From Flectonema sp. DT1601 (taxonomy: Eukaryota; Euglenozoa; Diplonemea; Diplonemida; Diplonemidae): a DNA stretch of 64,000 nucleotides. The translations under genes and the position numbers were made by a program. Positions 31,820 through 45,300 of this stretch are shown piece by piece; positions within the stretch are counted from its first letter, which is position 1; every line of letters starts with the position of its first letter. The stretch covers positions 124,001 through 188,000 of the forward strand of contig OZ025842.1 in NCBI GenBank assembly GCA_964019425.1, given 5' to 3'. The notes beneath the pieces were generated by a model. That model searched no databases. It was given only the letters and a program-made list of their open reading frames with translations, and had not been told where the DNA came from.

Positions 31820-33534
31820 TTCCAGGAAAAGCTCCGTGGGACATAACGAGTAATGGTTCCTGAATAAAAGTCATTTGGAAAAACAAACCAGTATATAATT
31901 TGGAATTTGGGTTGTTTAATTCACGAAACTGATTTCGGGAAACTTCTATTTCCAGTTTGGCGTACACAACGAAAAAAAAAAAAAACTATTTGTTCCAGAC
32001 AAAGAAAATAATTTTTTGTTTCACACATATAATAAAGCCTTCTACTAGGAGTGTTTCCTTTTTTTTTTTTTTCAAGAACCAAATAAAAAGTACTTCTCTA
32101 TGCAAGAGAGTCCTGTTTAAGGCTGCTTGACAACTAATGTATGAAGGAATCGGACAATCACCATCCTGATATGTGTGCTGCAGGATATTTTTCTTTTGTG
32201 AAACAAAAAAACCGTTTTCTCCAACAGGGTCTTTGCATTCCCAGACTCAAAATGTTTTTTTTTTTTTCGGAGACGACCAATGGCAGGCTCATTGCTTTGA
32301 AAGACAAAGTGTAAAAAAATCCCATAACATAAAAGGGAATTGTGTACACGAAAAAAAAAAAAGAAACTTCAAAACAATGACTCGGTATCCTTGCTTTACC
32401 TGTTAAGCTTTCGAAAACACCCAAAAAAGAATCGGCACCTCACTAAATAATTCTCACACTTTGTTTTTGTTTGTGCGCAACCGGAAACAAGCCTATAAAG
32501 TAAGGGTGTTAACGTTACGCTGCCACAATTCTCTTTCGCTCGTAAAACATGTCTTCGAGATGAAAAAAAAAAAAAAAGAAAAAAAGAACGATGAAATACT
32601 AGCGAATCATATAATAAGAACGCGTATCACACAAAAGTATGTTTGTTTGCACTTTTTTTCTTAAACAGCTACTAGCGGTAATGGTAATCGAAATGAGGAA
32701 AAAAAAAAGAAAAAAGAAAAAAGAGGGGGGTAATTTAAACAGTAACAACTTCAGGTATTAAAAAACAAAATTAATATCAAACAAAGTACTTGACTGAAAA
32801 ATATTTGTAGTTGTTAATCAAAGAAAAATTACGTTTAGAAAAAAAATAATTTGGGGGAGAAAAAAATATATATAATTGTATGGGAAAAGCAGAACTAATG
32901 TTATTTAATTAAAAAATATAAGGTCTTCTTGCGAGCCAGTAAACCAATGGTAAGGCTTGTAGATATGATTAAAGAAAACAACCGCAAAAGGGGGAGTGAG
33001 GCTTTTAAGCGCTCAGGAATTATCCCTTATGAAAAGTGTAGTACACTCACATCTCCACAGAAGTCATCAGCAAAGAAGATTTGCTATTGGAGATAACACG
33101 GTGTGTTCACCAAGAATAAAGGTAAATTTTTTTTTTTTTAAAAAAAAAAATTTTTCTATTTTCTTTTCGTATGACTATGTATGTTTTTTCCCTTATTATT
33201 AAATTATTCTTTTGCTTCGCTATATCCTATTCAAACAGGGTTTTTTTTTTTTTTTTTTTTTTTTGTAATTAATTTTTTTGCGTGGCTTAAATTAATATAA
33301 AAAAATAAAATAAAAAAAAATTATCCCTTTTTTTTAAAAAACAAGAAGATTCCAAACAGCCACAAGCTTATCGGTAATGGGAAAAGTTAATTATTTTAAT
33401 TATCAATGCAACTAAGAGTTGCACGCAAATAGAGAGAGAGAGAAAAATAAATGTAACAAAAAAACCAAAATGGTGAAAACAACTGTAATGTTGTTAAGTG
33501 AAAAAATGTTTCCGACAAAACAAAGCAATTCGTT

Positions 33535-34011
33535 TTATTTACTGAATTCAAATTCATAATTCGCATATTGATTTGCAGTGACGTGCAGGTCCCAGTCAAT
33601 ATCAATGAGAAATGATCTCTCGAGTCGTTTCAACTCGACTATTGACACTCCTCCAACTAAAGCATAATCAGATGTTGAAAACACGTTATCATCTTGCCAT
33701 TTGCTAGCTAATACCAATGCAGTTAGAAGAACTCTGTGGATGTTTTGACTACTCAAAGAGTAATTCTTCTCTGACATCAACCTATCCATGTAAACACTAG
33801 CAATACATAAAACGTTTTCTGAGCACTGAGTAAATTCTAGCCATCTGTTAAGGTAGTCTAAAATTGATATTTTTGGTGCATGTTTCGAATCATAAACAGT
33901 CACATCAGACCCGACTGTCCCACTCTTCGCCAACATCGAAAGCAAAGTAGCCAACCGAGCCACAATAGAAGTTCTCCTGTGGGATGATACTCCTCTAGTC
34001 GGGTTGCACAT
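33535..34011 (-). CDS. PHO80-like (P-type) cyclin
   Basis: A 158-aa single cyclin-box protein. The box runs from about 45 to 150: ISILDYLNRWLEFTQCSENVLCIASVYMDRL, then NIHRVLLTALVLASKWQDD and ALVGGVSIVELKRLERSFLIDIDW. The pattern (K(F/I)SI.DYL.R, ASKW.DD, N/VGG(I/V)...EL..LE..FL..ID(W/F)) is that of PHO80/cyclin P, the type that includes kinetoplastid CYC2. It would activate a cyclin-dependent kinase in cell-cycle or nutrient control. The Asp-Asp and Lys-Trp pair expected for CDK contact are present. The start follows TTTAACAG by about 25 nt. Confidence 0.9.
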   Translation of the reverse strand: MCNPTRGVSSHRRTSIVARLATLLSMLAKSGTVGSDVTVYDSKHAPKISILDYLNRWLEFTQCSENVLCIASVYMDRLMSEKNYSLSSQNIHRVLLTALVLASKWQDDNVFSTSDYALVGGVSIVELKRLERSFLIDIDWDLHVTANQYANYEFEFSK

Positions 34012-34214
34012 TTTTAGTATTTTGTATTAAGGAATCTGTTAAATTAGAAAGTGATGATTGCAAAAAAAAAAAAAAAGAACTATTTTTTGTAACTTGTTGT
34101 TTGTAATAACAGGAGCAAGTTGAAAAAAAAAAAAAAAAAAAAAAATTCATTGCAAAATGACATTAAAATAATCTAAAAAAAAAAAAAAAAAAAAAAAAAA
34201 CTTTTTGTTAATTA

Positions 34215-35660
34215 TCATTTTTTCAAGATGGATGGATAGCAGGCTAGTAAAAATTTTTCTCTAAATTCCTTCGGTAAAGTATTAATTTGAATAACGACTA
34301 TTCTCATACAGTTACTCGACCAACAATGCGCTGCTACAGCCTTGTCACTAACAATTAGATAAGTCGTGGCGTGTGTGTGATGTTTGCACGCTTGTAAACA
34401 CCACGTAGTCTTCTTCTGAAATATCTTATAAAGATAACCAGATTTTCTTACAGTAAGATCAGAACAACTAAGAACCGAATACTTCGAAGACACAAACAGA
34501 AATAGCATTCGACAAATCTCCAACACAGCTGGTGAGGTCACTGTCTCATTAGAGTTGGGTAAACAGGATACATTTCTTTGACGTGGAACACCACTGTTCC
34601 GGTTACTCGCTTCACCTTGAAAAGCAACTTTATGAACAACTAAATAATCCATACAAGTAACCATTTCTGGTTTAGTTATCAAACAATAATCTACTAAATG
34701 ACCATCACTGAGAATCACAGGAGCGTATTTCCGAAGGAGCATATCAAGTTCACAGTTAGTAGCTTTCGATAAGTGGATAAGCCTACTAAACTTGCCTTTT
34801 TTTGTACAAAGCGGAAGTCTAAAACACGCGAATCTTGAATATGGCGCTAAGTCAACCGAGGAAAACGCGACCTGTTCCAGGCTGGAAATCTCACTTCCAT
34901 CAGACAGCTGCTGAGAATGTTCGTTAACAAGGCAATTCTTACTGTAGAAAGTAGTTCTTAGAAATCCTTGTAATGACGATGAGTCTACAAAGGCTTTCCC
35001 ATCAGACAGACATCCATGAACGTGAAATGAAATCTTTGCTGATGTACACGACTGTAAGACTACCAAGTCACTTAGGGTTGTATTGTGAATAGTATTTAAA
35101 CATTTTATAATTCTCTTCAGGATATTGAGAATTAATTGTTCTGCGAAATCGCGAAGAGCCTCAAAAGAATTTGTAAGAAAGAGTGCAGCTTCTCCAATAG
35201 GAACCTTGTAGTCTACATCGATATAAAGATCTGTTGGGGTGTTTGGTGGCACCACAGCGTAGTAATTACGATTCTCAAAAGAAGACTTCAGAACGATGTC
35301 GCGGATGCATTCTCGTGGTGCTGCAGCAAATGATTTCGCGCCATCACTTCCAAGATCCTTTGCTACTAAATAATTACATTCTCCTGTTAGCTGTTGCACA
35401 GCATTATCCCTTCGACAATCAAATAACGGAGTGAACAGTATTCCTTCTCTCTCGCTTTCGTTTACGTATTCATTTTCAGCTTCCACAACTTCCTCTATGT
35501 CCTGAGTTCTGAAGACAGTTCTAATTAGCTTTTCATGGATTGGTGTTTGTGTGTCGTTATCTGTAAAGAATTGCTCTTCTGTGTCTACCAACACACATCT
35601 TGGTCTTTTATGGTTTCCGGGTGTTGTCGGAGGCGTTGCTTTTTGCTGTTTCGTTCTCAT
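34215..35660 (-). CDS. PRIMPOL: PrimPol: primase-polymerase
   Basis: A 481-aa archaeo-eukaryotic primase. Motif I is the metal-binding DLYIDVDY (about 145-150, DxD where human has DxE). Motif II is KISFHVH (SxH, about 208-214). Motif III is SSVDLAPYSRFACFRLPLC (about 267-285), with the third metal Asp and the FRLP stretch. A C-terminal zinc-knuckle-type set of Cys and His (CLQACKHHTH, then HCWSSNC, about 420-460) matches the UL52/PrimPol finger. The enzyme re-primes replication past damage and can extend primers. The catalytic set looks complete. The N-terminal 100 residues are variable. It lies 203 bp upstream of the cyclin gene on the same strand. Confidence 0.9.
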   Translation of the reverse strand: MRTKQQKATPPTTPGNHKRPRCVLVDTEEQFFTDNDTQTPIHEKLIRTVFRTQDIEEVVEAENEYVNESEREGILFTPLFDCRRDNAVQQLTGECNYLVAKDLGSDGAKSFAAAPRECIRDIVLKSSFENRNYYAVVPPNTPTDLYIDVDYKVPIGEAALFLTNSFEALRDFAEQLILNILKRIIKCLNTIHNTTLSDLVVLQSCTSAKISFHVHGCLSDGKAFVDSSSLQGFLRTTFYSKNCLVNEHSQQLSDGSEISSLEQVAFSSVDLAPYSRFACFRLPLCTKKGKFSRLIHLSKATNCELDMLLRKYAPVILSDGHLVDYCLITKPEMVTCMDYLVVHKVAFQGEASNRNSGVPRQRNVSCLPNSNETVTSPAVLEICRMLFLFVSSKYSVLSCSDLTVRKSGYLYKIFQKKTTWCLQACKHHTHATTYLIVSDKAVAAHCWSSNCMRIVVIQINTLPKEFREKFLLACYPSILKK

Positions 35661-36351
35661 TAAGAGAAACTCGCTTCCTTCTGACTAAATAACATTTTTT
35701 TAGATTACAATAATTTGGTTCACTGAAAAAAAAATAGCTAAACCCTCAACTCATCATCCTCCACAGTTACGGTTTGATTGCTGTCTACTAAAAAAAATAA
35801 TTAAAATAATTAAATAACTCGTTGATTTTCATCTTAGACAGCTACTTTCTACTACTTTCAAATATTCTTACTTAATTTCTTTTAAATCTACACAAGAGGG
35901 TTAATACAATAAGGCAAAAAATAAACAACACACTAAAATGTGGCAAGACGTTATGACAAATAATAATAATAATATAAATAAAAAAGATTTAAAAAAAAAA
36001 AGGATACAAGAAGAGGAATCATGCAGGCTTTTCAAAAATACGACATTTAACATACATAACTTTATATAAAAAAAGAGAGACTTTTATTTTCGAATTTCGA
36101 TAACACGAGAAGAAAAGCAGCCTGTATCTGAGGGACCGAACCAAAAAAAAAAAAAAAAAAGAAAACTATCGGCAAATATGCTTTCACTAAACAAGGTAAC
36201 GAGTAAATAAAACAAAGGGTTTCGTTTCTTAACACAAATATAATAAAATATGGGGGATAGGGAAATAGAAGGGTGCAATACCCCTCCTAAGAAATACAAT
36301 TATCGGATTGAAGTGATTTGGAAAAAATAAAAATAAAAAGAATATAAAAAC
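35661..36351. other. Intergenic, no gene seen
   Basis: AT-rich spacer holding the PrimPol leader and the 3' UTR of the giant repeat gene. An A run lies at 36143-36159. Nothing else was recognised. Confidence 0.5.
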
Positions 36352-39300
36352 TTATTTATTACCACACTTTGTACAGACAGTGAGTTGCGTCAACCCAGAC
36401 CAGCCCATAGAAACGAGAGGCATTTCTTGTTCTGTGCAATCTTTGCAACAGAGAAAACCACATTTCCTGCAATGCTTGTTAAAATGTTTAGATTTTGAAA
36501 TATCATTTTCACAACACTTGCAATGCGATGCCTTTACTCCAGTCGCAGGTTGCCATACTTCACCTTTACAAGTATTACATTCCCATCTTGGTGGAGGGAG
36601 TGCAAAGTGTCTGTCACACTTCTTGCAGTACGGGGTAGCGAAATCACCGAATTTCTGACGACTCTTATCCTGCTGGTGTGCAATTAAAAACGGAGCAAAA
36701 TCTTTTTTCCATTTCTTCTCAAGACCTTTTCCCTTTCTTGGAATGTAATAAACTTTTGATCCTCCGATGGCAGTTTTTTCTGCCCAAGCTCCACTCTGAA
36801 GAGCTTTTTCAACAAGTTTCTCAGGATCAAGGACCACTAACTTCTTAGCGGCCTTCTTTAGCTGATAAGATTCGTACGCTTCAATTTGTTCGTTTAGTAT
36901 CCTGTTTATTGACTTACGAAACTTATCACTAATGATTACTCTTTCTAAGTCTGGATGACTACACTTAGTAAGGCTCTCAACTTCCTTTGATGGGAAGTAC
37001 GATTTCTTACCTGTTGCTGTATTTGAATAATGGAACAAACGTTCCTTTTTGTGAAACTTAACAATCCATTCTTTACAACATGCTTGTTCTTGAGATATTG
37101 TTAATTTATTTGATATGAATTCTACAATAGAAGTCTTAATCTTCTTTCGAGTCCACAAGTTTGTGAAACCTTTCGTGTTTGCAATCCAACGGGTGTAATC
37201 AACTTTATCACTAAGTGATTGTCTTCTAATTTCACATTTTTCAAATCCACAATTACAACTTTCAGATTCAATTTCTCTAACAAGGGAATTCTCTTTACCC
37301 ATCCAGAGTGACTTTAAGATACCTTGTTCATATGCAGACCTTGCTCGTAATTCTTCGAATGTTTCTTCGCATTTTGGTTTAATTTGCACTCTCGTCTTAC
37401 AACTCTCTTTGGCACTTAAAAAACCAATCGCATCTCCAGTTCCTAAGTTTGCAATGTGCGTCAGGTTCTTGTTCACATCTTTTACAACAACTACATCTGG
37501 CGTAACATCAGATACAATATGCACTCCATCATTCGAAACAAGAAATCCAATTGAAGAACTTGATTCACCCAAACTTGCAATATACTTTACATTTTCAATA
37601 TTACTTTTCAGTTCCTCATCATCACTACTTGGTTTCAAACTAGTTTCTTCTTCATAACTATTTGCGTCGACACCTTTAACAAATGACAGAGACGATCCTT
37701 CCTTCATCTGAGAGACGTGTTCCAAATGTCTGAAACCAGTTTCAGTTTCTACAGGAAGCGGGATTGCAGGAGGAACTTGCTCAACTACTGGTGGAGTAAT
37801 TCCGGCAACAAAAGAAAGTGCTGATCCTTTCTTAGATCCTGCAAGGTGTTGCAAGAAAGAAGTCTCTTTCGACAGAACTTCTTCAACAGCAGAATCACTC
37901 TCAGCTGCTAATTGTTCGATGACTGCCTTTAGTCCATCTTTGAACTTCAGGTACTCCTCATCACTTGCAGCAGAAGATTCGTTTACAAGTGCTTCAGCAA
38001 GTGTCTCACGGATACGACTTTCCTCACTCACCAAGAGGTCACTCATGCGTGACTTCAATTGAGAACTGATGTTCAACAATTCTTCATCTTCGCTAACCAA
38101 CAGTTCGTTGTACACTTTCGTCTGAACTGCTAATGTGATCACAACACAACCATCAACAAAGTCACTGTGGTTCTTAGGACTCGAAGGAGCCTCACCAAAT
38201 CCATCATCGACTAACGAAATACGAGCTGCTGATTCCTGTTCAATGAAATCATTCAAAACTTCATCACTGTCGATAACAGGAACACCAAGTCTTCCCTTGC
38301 TGATGAGGTTAATGGCAGCACCACTGCTCATCTCAGCAACGTGTTCAAGCCATTTAGTCTTCTGTTCTCCACGTACAACTTCTGTCTCACCAATTAGAAA
38401 TTCAATACCAGGAAGCTTCTGGTTTGTTGCCTCAGATACTTCTTTCAAGTTCTTAAGTTCAGTAGATTCTGTCTCTACTTCTTGTTGAGCAAGAACTTCA
38501 GTTGGTTTGCCGGTACTGACAAATGACAGAGACGATCCTTCCTTCATCTGAGAGACGTGTTCCAAATGTCTGAAACCAGTTTCAGTTTCTACAGGAAGCG
38601 GGATTGCAGGAGGAACTTGCTCAACTACTGGTGGAGTAATTCCGGCAACAAAAGAAAGTGCTGATCCTTTCTTAGATCCTGCAAGGTGTTGCAAGAAAGA
38701 AGTCTCTTTCGACAGAACTTCTTCAACAGCAGAATCACTCTCAGCTGCTAATTGTTCGATGACTGCCTTTAGTCCATCTTTGAACTTCAGGTACTCCTCA
38801 TCACTTGCAGCAGAAGATTCGTTTACAAGTGCTTCAGCAAGTGTCTCACGGATACGACTTTCCTCACTCACCAAGAGGTCACTCATGCGTGACTTCAATT
38901 GAGAACTGATGTTCAACAATTCTTCATCTTCGCTAACCAACAGTTCGTTGTACACTTTCGTCTGAACTGCTAACGTGATCACAACACAACCATCAACAAA
39001 GTCACTGTGGTTCTTAGGACTCGAAGGAGCCTCACCAAATCCATCATCGACTAACGAAATACGAGCTGCTGATTCCTGTTCAATCAAATCATTCAAAACT
39101 TCATCACTGTCGATAACAGGAACACCAAGTCTTCCCTTGCTGATGAGGTTAATGGCAGTACCACTGCTCATCTCAGCAACGTGTTCAAGCCATTTAGTCT
39201 TCTGTTCTCCACGTACAACTTCTGTCTCACCAATTAGAAATTCAATACCAGGAAGCTTCTGGTTTGTTGCCTCAGATACTTCTTTCAAGTTCTTAAGTTC

Positions 39301-42300
39301 AGTAGATTCTGTCTCTACTTCTTGTTGAGCAAGAACTTCAGTTGGCTTTCCGGTACTGACAAATGACAGAGACGATCCTTCCTTCATCTGAGAGACGTGT
39401 TCCAAATGTCTGAAACCAGTTTCAGTTTCTACAGGAAGCGGGATTGCAGGAGGAACTTGCTCAACTACTGGTGGAGTAATTCCGGCAACAAAAGAAAGTG
39501 CTGATCCTTTCTTAGATCCTGCAAGGTGTTGCAAGAAAGAAGTCTCTTTCGACAGAACTTCTTCAACAGCAGAATCACTCTCAGCTGCTAATTGTTCGAT
39601 GACTGCCTTTAGTCCATCTTTGAACTTCAGGTACTCCTCATCACTTGCAGCAGAAGATTCGTTTACAAGTGCTTCAGCAAGTGTCTCACGGATACGACTT
39701 TCCTCACTCACCAAGAGGTCACTCATGCGTGACTTCAATTGAGAACTGATGTTCAACAATTCTTCATCTTCGCTAACCAACAGTTCGTTGTACACTTTCG
39801 TCTGAACTGCTAATGTGATCACAACACAACCATCAACAAAGTCACTGTGGTTCTTAGGACTCGAAGGAGCCTCACCAAATCCATCATCGACTAACGAAAT
39901 ACGAGCTGCTGATTCCTGTTCAATCAGATCATTCAAAACTTCATCACTGTCGATAACAGGAACACCAAGTCTTCCCTTGCTGATGAGGTTAATGGCAGTA
40001 CCACTGCTCATCTCAGCAACGTGTTCAAGCCATTTAGTCTTCTGTTCTCCACGTACAACTTCTGTCTCACCAATTAGAAATTCAATACCAGGAAGCTTCT
40101 GGTTTGTTGCCTCAGATACTTCTTTCAAGTTCTTAAGTTCAGTAGATTCCGTCTCAACTTCTTGTTGAGCAAGAACTTCAGTTGGTTTGCCGGTACTGAC
40201 AAATGACAGAGACGATCCTTCCTTCATCTGAGAGACGTGTTCCAAATGTCTGAAACCAGTTTCAGTTTCTACAGGAAGCGGGATTGCAGGAGGAACTTGC
40301 TCAACTACTGGTGGAGTAATTCCGGCAACAAAAGAAAGCGCTGATCCTTTCTTAGATCTTGCAAGGTGTTGCAAGAAAGAAGTCTCTTTCGACAGAACTT
40401 CTTCAACAGCAGAATCACTCTCAGCTGCTAATTGTTCGATGACTGCCTTTAGTCCATCTTTGAACTTCAGGTACTCCTCATCACTTGCAGCAGAAGATTC
40501 GTTTACAAGTGCTTCAGCAAGTGTCTCACGGATACGACTTTCCTCACTCACCAAGAGGTCACTCATGCGTGACTTCAATTGAGAACTGATGTTCAACAAT
40601 TCTTCATCTTCGCTAACCAACAGTTCGTTGTACACTTTCGTCTGAACTGCTAATGTGATCACAACACAACCATCAACAAAGTCACTGTGGTTCTTAGGAC
40701 TCGAAGGAGCCTCACCAAATCCATCATCGACTAACGAAATACGAGCTGCTGATTCCTGTTCAATCAAATCATTCAAAACTTCATCACTGTCGATAACAGG
40801 AACACCAAGTCTTCCCTTGCTGATGAGGTTAATGGCAGTACCACTGCTCATCTCAGCAACGTGTTCAAGCCATTTAGTCTTCTGTTCTCCACGTACAACT
40901 TCTGTCTCACCAATTAGAAATTCAATACCAGGAAGCTTCTGGTTTGTTGCCTCAGATACTTCTTTCAAGTTCTTAAGTTCAGTAGATTCTGTCTCTACTT
41001 CTTGTTGAGCAAGAACTTCAGTTGGTTTGCCGGTACTGACAAATGACAGAGACGATCCTTCCTTCATCTGAGAGACGTGTTCCAAATGTCTGAAACCAGT
41101 TTCAGTTTCTACAGGAAGCGGGATTGCAGGAGGAACTTGCTCAACTACTGGTGGAGTAATTCCGGCAACAAAAGAAAGCGCTGATCCTTTCTTAGATCCT
41201 GCAAGGTGTTGCAAGAAAGAAGTCTCTTTCGACAGAACTTCTTCAACAGCAGAATCACTCTCAGCTGCTAATTGTTCGATGACTGCCTTTAGTCCATCTT
41301 TGAACTTCAGGTACTCCTCATCACTTGCAGCAGAAGATTCGTTTACAAGTGCTTCAGCAAGTGTCTCACGGATACGACTTTCCTCACTCACCAAGAGGTC
41401 ACTCATGCGTGACTTCAATTGAGAACTGATGTTCAACAATTCTTCATCTTCGCTAACCAACAGTTCGTTGTACACTTTCGTCTGAACTGCTAACGTGATC
41501 ACAACACAACCATCAACAAAGTCACTGTGGTTCTTAGGACTCGAAGGAGCCTCACCAAATCCATCATCGACTAACGAAATACGAGCTGCTGATTCCTGTT
41601 CAATCAAATCATTCAAAACTTCATCACTGTCGATAACAGGAACACCAAGTCTTCCCTTGCTGATGAGGTTAATGGCAGTACCACTGCTCATCTCAGCAAC
41701 GTGTTCAAGCCATTTAGTCTTCTGTTCTCCACGTACAACTTCTGTCTCACCAATTAGAAATTCAATACCAGGAAGCTTCTGGTTTGTTGCCTCAGATACT
41801 TCTTTCAAGTTCTTAAGTTCAGTAGATTCCGTCTCAACTTCTTGTTGAGCAAGAACTTCAGTTGGTTTGCCGGTACTGACAAATGACAGAGACGATCCTT
41901 CCTTCATCTGAGAGACGTGTTCCAAATGTCTGAAACCAGTTTCAGTTTCTACAGGAAGCGGGATTGCAGGAGGAACTTGCTCAACTACTGGTGGAGTAAT
42001 TCCGGCAACAAAAGAAAGCGCTGATCCTTTCTTAGATCTTGCAAGGTGTTGCAAGAAAGAAGTCTCTTTCGACAGAACTTCTTCAACAGCAGAATCACTC
42101 TCAGCTGCTAATTGTTCGATGACTGCCTTTAGTCCATCTTTGAACTTCAGGTACTCCTCATCACTTGCAGCAGAAGATTCGTTTACAAGTGCTTCAGCAA
42201 GTGTCTCACGGATACGACTTTCCTCACTCACCAAGAGGTCACTCATGCGTGACTTCAATTGAGAACTGATGTTCAACAATTCTTCATCTTCGCTAACCAA

Positions 42301-45300
42301 CAGTTCGTTGTACACTTTCGTCTGAACTGCTAATGTGATCACAACACAACCATCAACAAAGTCACTGTGGTTCTTAGGACTCGAAGGAGCCTCACCAAAT
42401 CCATCATCGACTAACGAAATACGAGCTGCTGATTCCTGTTCAATCAAATCATTCAAAACTTCATCACTGTCGATAACAGGAACACCAAGTCTTCCCTTGC
42501 TGATGAGGTTAATGGCAGTACCACTGCTCATCTCAGCAACGTGTTCAAGCCATTTAGTCTTCTGTTCTCCACGTACAACTTCTGTCTCACCAATTAGAAA
42601 TTCAATACCAGGAAGCTTCTGGTTTGTTGCCTCAGATACTTCTTTCAAGTTCTTAAGTTCAGTAGATTCTGTCTCTACTTCTTGTTGAGCAAGAACTTCA
42701 GTTGGTTTGCCGGTACTGACAAATGACAGAGACGATCCTTCCTTCATCTGAGAGACGTGTTCCAAATGTCTGAAACCAGTTTCAGTTTCTACAGGAAGCG
42801 GGATTGCAGGAGGAACTTGCTCAACTACTGGTGGAGTAATTCCGGCAACAAAAGAAAGCGCTGATCCTTTCTTAGATCCTGCAAGGTGTTGCAAGAAAGA
42901 AGTCTCTTTCGACAGAACTTCTTCAACAGCAGAATCACTCTCAGCTGCTAATTGTTCGATGACTGCCTTTAGTCCATCTTTGAACTTCAGGTACTCCTCA
43001 TCACTTGCAGCAGAAGATTCGTTTACAAGTGCTTCAGCAAGTGTCTCACGGATACGACTTTCCTCACTCACCAAGAGGTCACTCATGCGTGACTTCAATT
43101 GAGAACTGATGTTCAACAATTCTTCATCTTCGCTAACCAACAGTTCGTTGTACACTTTCGTCTGAACTGCTAACGTGATCACAACACAACCATCAACAAA
43201 GTCACTGTGGTTCTTAGGACTCGAAGGAGCCTCACCAAATCCATCATCGACTAACGAAATACGAGCTGCTGATTCCTGTTCAATCAAATCATTCAAAACT
43301 TCATCACTGTCGATAACAGGAACACCAAGTCTTCCCTTGCTGATGAGGTTAATGGCAGTACCACTGCTCATCTCAGCAACGTGTTCAAGCCATTTAGTCT
43401 TCTGTTCTCCACGTACAACTTCTGTCTCACCAATTAGAAATTCAATACCAGGAAGCTTCTGGTTTGTTGCCTCAGATACTTCTTTCAAGTTCTTAAGTTC
43501 AGTAGATTCTGTCTCTACTTCTTGTTGAGCAAGAACTTCAGTTGGTTTGCCGGTACTGACAAATGACAGAGACGATCCTTCCTTCATCTGAGAGACGTGT
43601 TCCAAATGTCTGAAACCAGTTTCAGTTTCTACAGGAAGCGGGATTGCAGGAGGAACTTGCTCAACTACTGGTGGAGTAATTCCGGCAACAAAAGAAAGTG
43701 CTGATCCTTTCTTAGATCCTGCAAGGTGTTGCAAGAAAGAAGTCTCTTTCGACAGAACTTCTTCAACAGCAGAATCACTCTCAGCTGCTAATTGTTCGAT
43801 GACTGCCTTTAGTCCATCTTTGAACTTCAGGTACTCCTCATCACTTGCAGCAGAAGATTCGTTTACAAGTGCTTCAGCAAGTGTCTCACGGATACGACTT
43901 TCCTCACTCACCAAGAGGTCACTCATGCGTGACTTCAATTGAGAACTGATGTTCAACAATTCTTCATCTTCGCTAACCAACAGTTCGTTGTACACTTTCG
44001 TCTGAACTGCTAACGTGATCACAACACAACCATCAACAAAGTCACTGTGGTTCTTAGGACTCGAAGGAGCCTCACCAAATCCATCATCGACTAACGAAAT
44101 ACGAGCTGCTGATTCCTGTTCAATCAAATCATTCAAAACTTCATCACTGTCGATAACAGGAACACCAAGTCTTCCCTTGCTGATGAGGTTAATGGCAGTA
44201 CCACTGCTCATCTCAGCAACGTGTTCAAGCCATTTAGTCTTCTGTTCTCCACGTACAACTTCTGTCTCACCAATTAGAAATTCAATACCAGGAAGCTTCT
44301 GGTTTGTTGCCTCAGATACTTCTTTCAAGTTCTTAAGTTCAGTAGATTCTGTCTCTACTTCTTGTTGAGCAAGAACTTCAGTTGGCTTTCCGGTACTGAC
44401 AAATGACAGAGACGATCCTTCCTTCATCTGAGAGACGTGTTCCAAATGTCTGAAACCAGTTTCAGTTTCTACAGGAAGCGGGATTGCAGGAGGAACTTGC
44501 TCAACTACTGGTGGAGTAATTCCGGCAACAAAAGAAAGTGCTGATCCTTTCTTAGATCCTGCAAGGTGTTGCAAGAAAGAAGTCTCTTTCGACAGAACTT
44601 CTTCAACAGCAGAATCACTCTCAGCTGCTAATTGTTCGATGACTGCCTTTAGTCCATCTTTGAACTTCAGGTACTCCTCATCACTTGCAGCAGAAGATTC
44701 GTTTACAAGTGCTTCAGCAAGTGTCTCACGGATACGACTTTCCTCACTCACCAAGAGGTCACTCATGCGTGACTTCAATTGAGAACTGATGTTCAACAAT
44801 TCTTCATCTTCGCTAACCAACAGTTCGTTGTACACTTTCGTCTGAACTGCTAATGTGATCACAACACAACCATCAACAAAGTCACTGTGGTTCTTAGGAC
44901 TCGAAGGAGCCTCACCAAATCCATCATCGACTAACGAAATACGAGCTGCTGATTCCTGTTCAATCAGATCATTCAAAACTTCATCACTGTCGATAACAGG
45001 AACACCAAGTCTTCCCTTGCTGATGAGGTTAATGGCAGTACCACTGCTCATCTCAGCAACGTGTTCAAGCCATTTAGTCTTCTGCTCTCCACGTACAACT
45101 TCTGTCTCACCAATTAGAAATTCAATACCAGGAAGCTTCTGGTTTGTTGCCTCAGATACTTCTTTCAAGTTCTTAAGTTCAGTAGATTCCGTCTCAACTT
45201 CTTGTTGAGCAAGAACTTCAGTTGGTTTGCCGGTACTGACAAATGACAGAGACGATCCTTCCTTCATCTGAGAGACGTGTTCCAAATGTCTGAAACCAGT

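Larger units (their letters stand above)
26959..33534. other. 6.6-kb gene-free region with hairpins and dispersed repeats
   Basis: This is the largest gap between genes in the window. I find no ORF with a recognisable domain on either strand. It alternates A/T runs (notably 27966-27986, 28629-28658, 30559-30576, 31268-31290, 33239-33264) with islands of mixed composition. Some islands hold strong inverted repeats, listed separately; others have small hairpins, for example TCAATGC/GCATTGA (30487-30508) and CCTCT/AGAGG (about 30679-30693). The pattern fits a transcript spacer with non-coding RNA genes, or decayed genes, but no known RNA family was recognised. Confidence 0.45.
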
